64,000 bases of DNA from Candidatus Geothermarchaeota archaeon. GTDB lineage: Archaea > Thermoproteota > Nitrososphaeria > Geothermarchaeales > JDFR-13. Every line of letters begins with the position of its first letter. Position 1 is the first letter of the stretch. The stretch covers positions 1 to 64,000 of the forward strand of contig WAKB01000001.1 of NCBI GenBank assembly GCA_015523545.1. The letters are read 5' to 3'. Below, one piece after another: positions 61,498 to 64,000 of this stretch. The notes below the pieces were generated by a model. The model made no database searches and was not told where the DNA came from. It saw nothing but the letters and a program-made list of their open reading frames with translations. Position numbers and translations under genes: made by a program.

Positions 61498-62784
61498 TTG
61501 TCCATTGTGGAAAATAAGGAGGAGATATTAAAGAGGTTCTTCGAGAAGGTTGACCCCGCAAAGCTGGTTGAGGAGAACGTGAGTAGGAAGGGGGACGTCC
61601 TCAGTATAGCGGGGGAGAAGTTCGACCTTAGGAAGTTTAGGAAGGTCTATCTACTTGCCTATGGAAAGTCAGCCTACAGGATGGCTGTAGGCCTCTACCC
61701 ATACATCTCAGATAAACTGGCAGACTCATTCGTCATAGTGGATAGGAGGAGTGGGGCCAAGGATAGTAGATTTAGGATCTTCTGGGGGAACCACCCCATA
61801 CCTGATGAGGAGGTATACACCGCTACAAGGGAGATAATCAAGAAGGTTAGGTATTCCAGGAAGAGCTTCCTCATGTTCAACCTGATATCTGGTGGTGGCT
61901 CTGCACTTCTCGAGTATCCCTTTGCAAACCTGAAGCCTATAGACCTGGAGCGTATGTGGAGGATATTACTGGACCTCGGGCTCAACATACATGAGATAAA
62001 CACCGTTAGGAGGCGTCTCTCAGCGGTTAAGGGAGGCCGACTAGCCAGGCTACTATACCCCAGTAGGGTCATGAGCTTAGTCATAAGCGATGTGGTTGGT
62101 GACCCGCTACACGACATCGCTTCAGGACCTACAGCCCCAGACCCGACGACCTACAAGGATGCGTGGAACATCCTCCTGAAATACGATGTGAACAGGAAGT
62201 GGAAGGCCTCGAGACTCATAAAGAGGGGTATGCAGGGGGCTCTAGAGGATACCCTGAAGCCTGGCGACCCAGTCTTCCAGAGGGTTACCAACAAGATCAT
62301 AGCCAATATACCACTAGCAGCCAGGATGTTTGCCGAGACACTGGAGGAGTTCGGCATGAAGACGGAGATAGTCGATACACAGGTCGAGGCTAGGCCTGAG
62401 GAGGCTGCGGACAGGATATTCAGGGAGCTGATGGATAGGCTCGAGCCTGGCAAGGCCTATATCTATGCCGGAGAGCTCTACGGCCCAGCCGGCAAGACTG
62501 GGATCGGCGGCACCGCCCATGAACTGGCTCTACAGCTATACCTCCGCTTCAGGGATGCAGATGTAGAGATAATAGCCTTCGACACCGACGGCCTAGACGG
62601 GAACTCACCAGCCGCCGGCGGGATACTCAGGACTGATGAGGTCAGCGTGGGTGTGAGAGATATACTGGCGGCTATAGAGTCGAAGGACACCTATACATTG
62701 ATGCAGCAGGCGGGGCTTAGCCTACACACAGGCTATACAGGGGTGAAAATGGGGCAGATATGGGCGCTATACAAGCCTGGATAG
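61498..62784 (+). CDS. Glycerate 2-kinase (MOFRL/DUF4147 family)
   Basis: 428 residues from TTG 61498, which has GGAGGT eight bases upstream; the track GTG at 61477 lies before that site. DUF4147 domain first (YLLAYGKSAYRMAVGL, SGGGSALLEYPF, ISDVVGDPLHDIASGPTAPDP), then MOFRL with GGTAHELALQL and FDTDGLDGNSPAAGGIL. Phosphorylates glycerate to 2-phosphoglycerate, as in the archaeal non-phosphorylating and semi-phosphorylating Entner-Doudoroff routes. TATA-like TTTAAATATATATTTAA at about 61421-61437. Confidence 0.92.
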   Translation: MSIVENKEEILKRFFEKVDPAKLVEENVSRKGDVLSIAGEKFDLRKFRKVYLLAYGKSAYRMAVGLYPYISDKLADSFVIVDRRSGAKDSRFRIFWGNHPIPDEEVYTATREIIKKVRYSRKSFLMFNLISGGGSALLEYPFANLKPIDLERMWRILLDLGLNIHEINTVRRRLSAVKGGRLARLLYPSRVMSLVISDVVGDPLHDIASGPTAPDPTTYKDAWNILLKYDVNRKWKASRLIKRGMQGALEDTLKPGDPVFQRVTNKIIANIPLAARMFAETLEEFGMKTEIVDTQVEARPEEAADRIFRELMDRLEPGKAYIYAGELYGPAGKTGIGGTAHELALQLYLRFRDADVEIIAFDTDGLDGNSPAAGGILRTDEVSVGVRDILAAIESKDTYTLMQQAGLSLHTGYTGVKMGQIWALYKPG

Positions 62785-62837
62785 ACGCTTCCCACCAACC
62801 CCCGATTTAAAGCCTAGGGAATCAGGAATAGCTAGGT

Positions 62838-63740
62838 ATGGAGATAAGCATAGTAGACGTCTCACCCAAGCCTGGGATAGAGGGTGATATCTGCCTATAC
62901 GTGGTAGAGACGAGTAAGGGACTCATACTTGTCGAGGCGGGTCCTCCAAACGGGTTCCAACGCTTAGAGAAATGGCTGTTGGAGAGGGAATATAGCTTCA
63001 GTGACATCAAGTACGTCCTACTGACCCATATCCACCTAGACCATGGCGGTGGCGCTGGATACATCGTCCAGAGGGGTGGGAATCCGGAGATATATGTGCA
63101 TCCGCGTGGCGCGCCACACCTTGTAGACCCCTCCAAGCTGTGGAGGTCGAGCCTAGAGACTATAGGCGACGTGGCGAGGGTCTATGGGGAGCCCCAGCCA
63201 GTGCCGGAGGAGCTCGTGAAGATCCCCAGTGACGGGGAGGAGGTGGAGCTCCTGGGCCTAGGCTTCGAGTTCATCTATACACCTGGACACGCGAAGCACC
63301 ACATGTCTATCTACCTGGAGGATGAAGACATACTCTTCACAGGGGACTCGGCAGGCCTATACCATGGAGGCACAGTGATCCCCACCACCCCACCTCCACA
63401 CAACGTGGAGGAGAGTAGGTCCAGTATCAGGAGGATGATGGCCCTAGCCCCTGGGAGGCTGGGATATACACACTTCGGGATAGTCGACGACGCACTGGAC
63501 TGGCTCGAGAGGTACGAGATAGTCTATAACAAGTGGGTGAACCACGTTGAGAAGGGCTATAGGGAGGGCCGTGGCATAGACGAGATCTATAGGGAGCTGA
63601 GACGCGTAGACGTTGGTATAGAGGTGCAGGAGAGGTTCTTCAGGTATAGAGGGTATGGAGAGGAGGAGGTCCTACTCAGCCTCTACGGGATCTATAGCTA
63701 CTACGAGTGGCTCGAGACTCGTTCCAGCTCAGGATCTTGA
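62838..63740 (+). CDS. Metallo-beta-lactamase-fold hydrolase
   Basis: 300 residues. Zinc motif LTHIHLDHGGG (HxHxDH) near residue 64, further ligands in YTPGHAKHHMS and LFTGDSAG, and a C-terminal helical region with GYTHFGIVDDA giving the last His. Resembles glyoxalase II/hydrolase members of the fold; substrate unknown. TATA-like GATTTAAAG about 30 bases before the ATG indicates a leaderless mRNA. Its last 65 bases overlap the convergent ASCH-domain gene. Confidence 0.9.
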   Translation: MEISIVDVSPKPGIEGDICLYVVETSKGLILVEAGPPNGFQRLEKWLLEREYSFSDIKYVLLTHIHLDHGGGAGYIVQRGGNPEIYVHPRGAPHLVDPSKLWRSSLETIGDVARVYGEPQPVPEELVKIPSDGEEVELLGLGFEFIYTPGHAKHHMSIYLEDEDILFTGDSAGLYHGGTVIPTTPPPHNVEESRSSIRRMMALAPGRLGYTHFGIVDDALDWLERYEIVYNKWVNHVEKGYREGRGIDEIYRELRRVDVGIEVQERFFRYRGYGEEEVLLSLYGIYSYYEWLETRSSSGS

Positions 63741-64000
63741 GGTGGTAGATGTAGACCTTCGTATCCCTAGGCAGCTCGCCATAAATATCCCTTAGTATCT
63801 CCTGGAGCTCCTCCAACGACTCGAACCCATCTATCACTGCGTCCCTCTCGTTCAGGGTCTCCAGGCTCTTCTCAACGATATCCTCGACCAGTGCCTTTCC
63901 ATAGATCTTGCCATTGGTATCAGCTATGTAGACCGTCTCCCCCAGCTCATACTTCTTCTCCAGCCTAATGGTAGTCCTCTTCCTCCCACTCCTGAGGAGC
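63676..64000 (-). CDS. ASCH-domain protein, N-terminus cut by window edge
   Basis: Not in the ORF track because it runs off the right end. The minus strand is open from base 63999 to a TGA at 63676-63678, about 107 codons. It reads GRKRTTIRLEKKYELGE, then AVIDGFESLEELQEILRDIY and VYIYHLKILSW, the ASCH pattern (basic RNA-binding opening, DGF.S.EEL). Probably an RNA-binding or modified-nucleotide protein. Overlaps the MBL hydrolase end by 65 bases. Confidence 0.8.
   Translation of the reverse strand, partial: LLRSGRKRTTIRLEKKYELGETVYIADTNGKIYGKALVEDIVEKSLETLNERDAVIDGFESLEELQEILRDIYGELPRDTKVYIYHLKILSWNESRATRSSYRSRRG

Noticed and set aside
1-64000. Search for CRISPR arrays, insertion sequences, tRNA/rRNA genes and integration sites
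   Set aside because: No regularly spaced repeats, transposase or integrase reading frames, or RNA gene patterns were seen.

Overview
The window is chromosomal DNA from a thermophilic archaeon, most likely a Thermoproteota (crenarchaeal-type) peptide-using heterotroph. Support: prefoldin alpha, HMG-CoA reductase and a geranylgeranyl-reductase-like flavoprotein (isoprenoid lipids), TATA boxes about 25-30 nt before starts with many leaderless or short-leader genes, GTG/TTG starts, heavy AGG, ATA and CTA codon use, two candidate C/D box guide RNAs, and an archaeosortase-like protein. I cannot fix the order or genus from sequence alone. I saw no rRNA, tRNA, CRISPR array, insertion sequence or origin. 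Coding density is very high; the longest gene-free stretches are 21028-21256 and 41594-41806, so no gap exceeds 300 bases. Both ends cut genes: a DUF58 protein at the left, an ASCH-domain protein at the right.

Layout. 1-4.7 kb: leftward DUF4129 - DUF4350 - MoxR - DUF58 operon, preceded by class II HMG-CoA reductase. 6-8.9 kb: small secreted protein and membrane winged-helix regulator, divergent from a secreted beta-propeller protein. 8.9-14.3 kb: prefoldin alpha with a truncated prefoldin-beta-like gene, a drug/Na-type ABC exporter, a nucleoside phosphorylase, an HTH-adhesin-fold regulator and a DUF2892 protein. 14.3-17 kb: metal block with a ZIP transporter, membrane thioredoxin-like protein, FTR1 iron permease and a C/D guide RNA; part of it looks AT-richer than its surroundings. 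17-21 kb: DMT permease and an 841-residue archaeosortase fusion. 21-27.3 kb: DrrAB-type ABC exporter, then a manganese-type locus (ZnuA-ZnuB fusion, ZnuC-like ATPase, MntR with all six metal ligands, nearby superoxide dismutase).

27.3-37.6 kb: MazG-like enzyme, S9 peptidase, and two pairs each made of a secreted helical-repeat protein plus a membrane protein with a cytoplasmic winged helix; between the pairs lies RidA - DMT permease - threonine dehydratase. 37.6-41.6 kb: polyamine-type ABC importer (binding protein and two permeases, no ATPase) followed by two unknown membrane/secreted proteins. 41.8-46.3 kb: unknown protein plus M28 peptidase, flavoprotein reductase, Nudix hydrolase. 46.4-56.3 kb: giant membrane-anchored subtilase and a complete divergent branched-chain amino acid importer (LivFGK / LivHM). 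56.3-64 kb: second C/D guide RNA, saccharopine-dehydrogenase-like enzyme, pyruvate phosphate dikinase divergent from isoaspartyl peptidase, glycerate kinase, MBL-fold hydrolase, ASCH protein.

Together the genes suggest external protein breakdown (subtilase), amino acid and polyamine uptake, intracellular peptide trimming (S9, M28, isoaspartyl peptidase), deamination (threonine dehydratase with RidA) and entry to central carbon (glycerate kinase, PPDK), with tight Mn/Fe control and some exposure to oxygen. The most unusual content is the archaeosortase fusion, the duplicated membrane-winged-helix / secreted-repeat module and its shared promoter motif, and the two guide RNAs.
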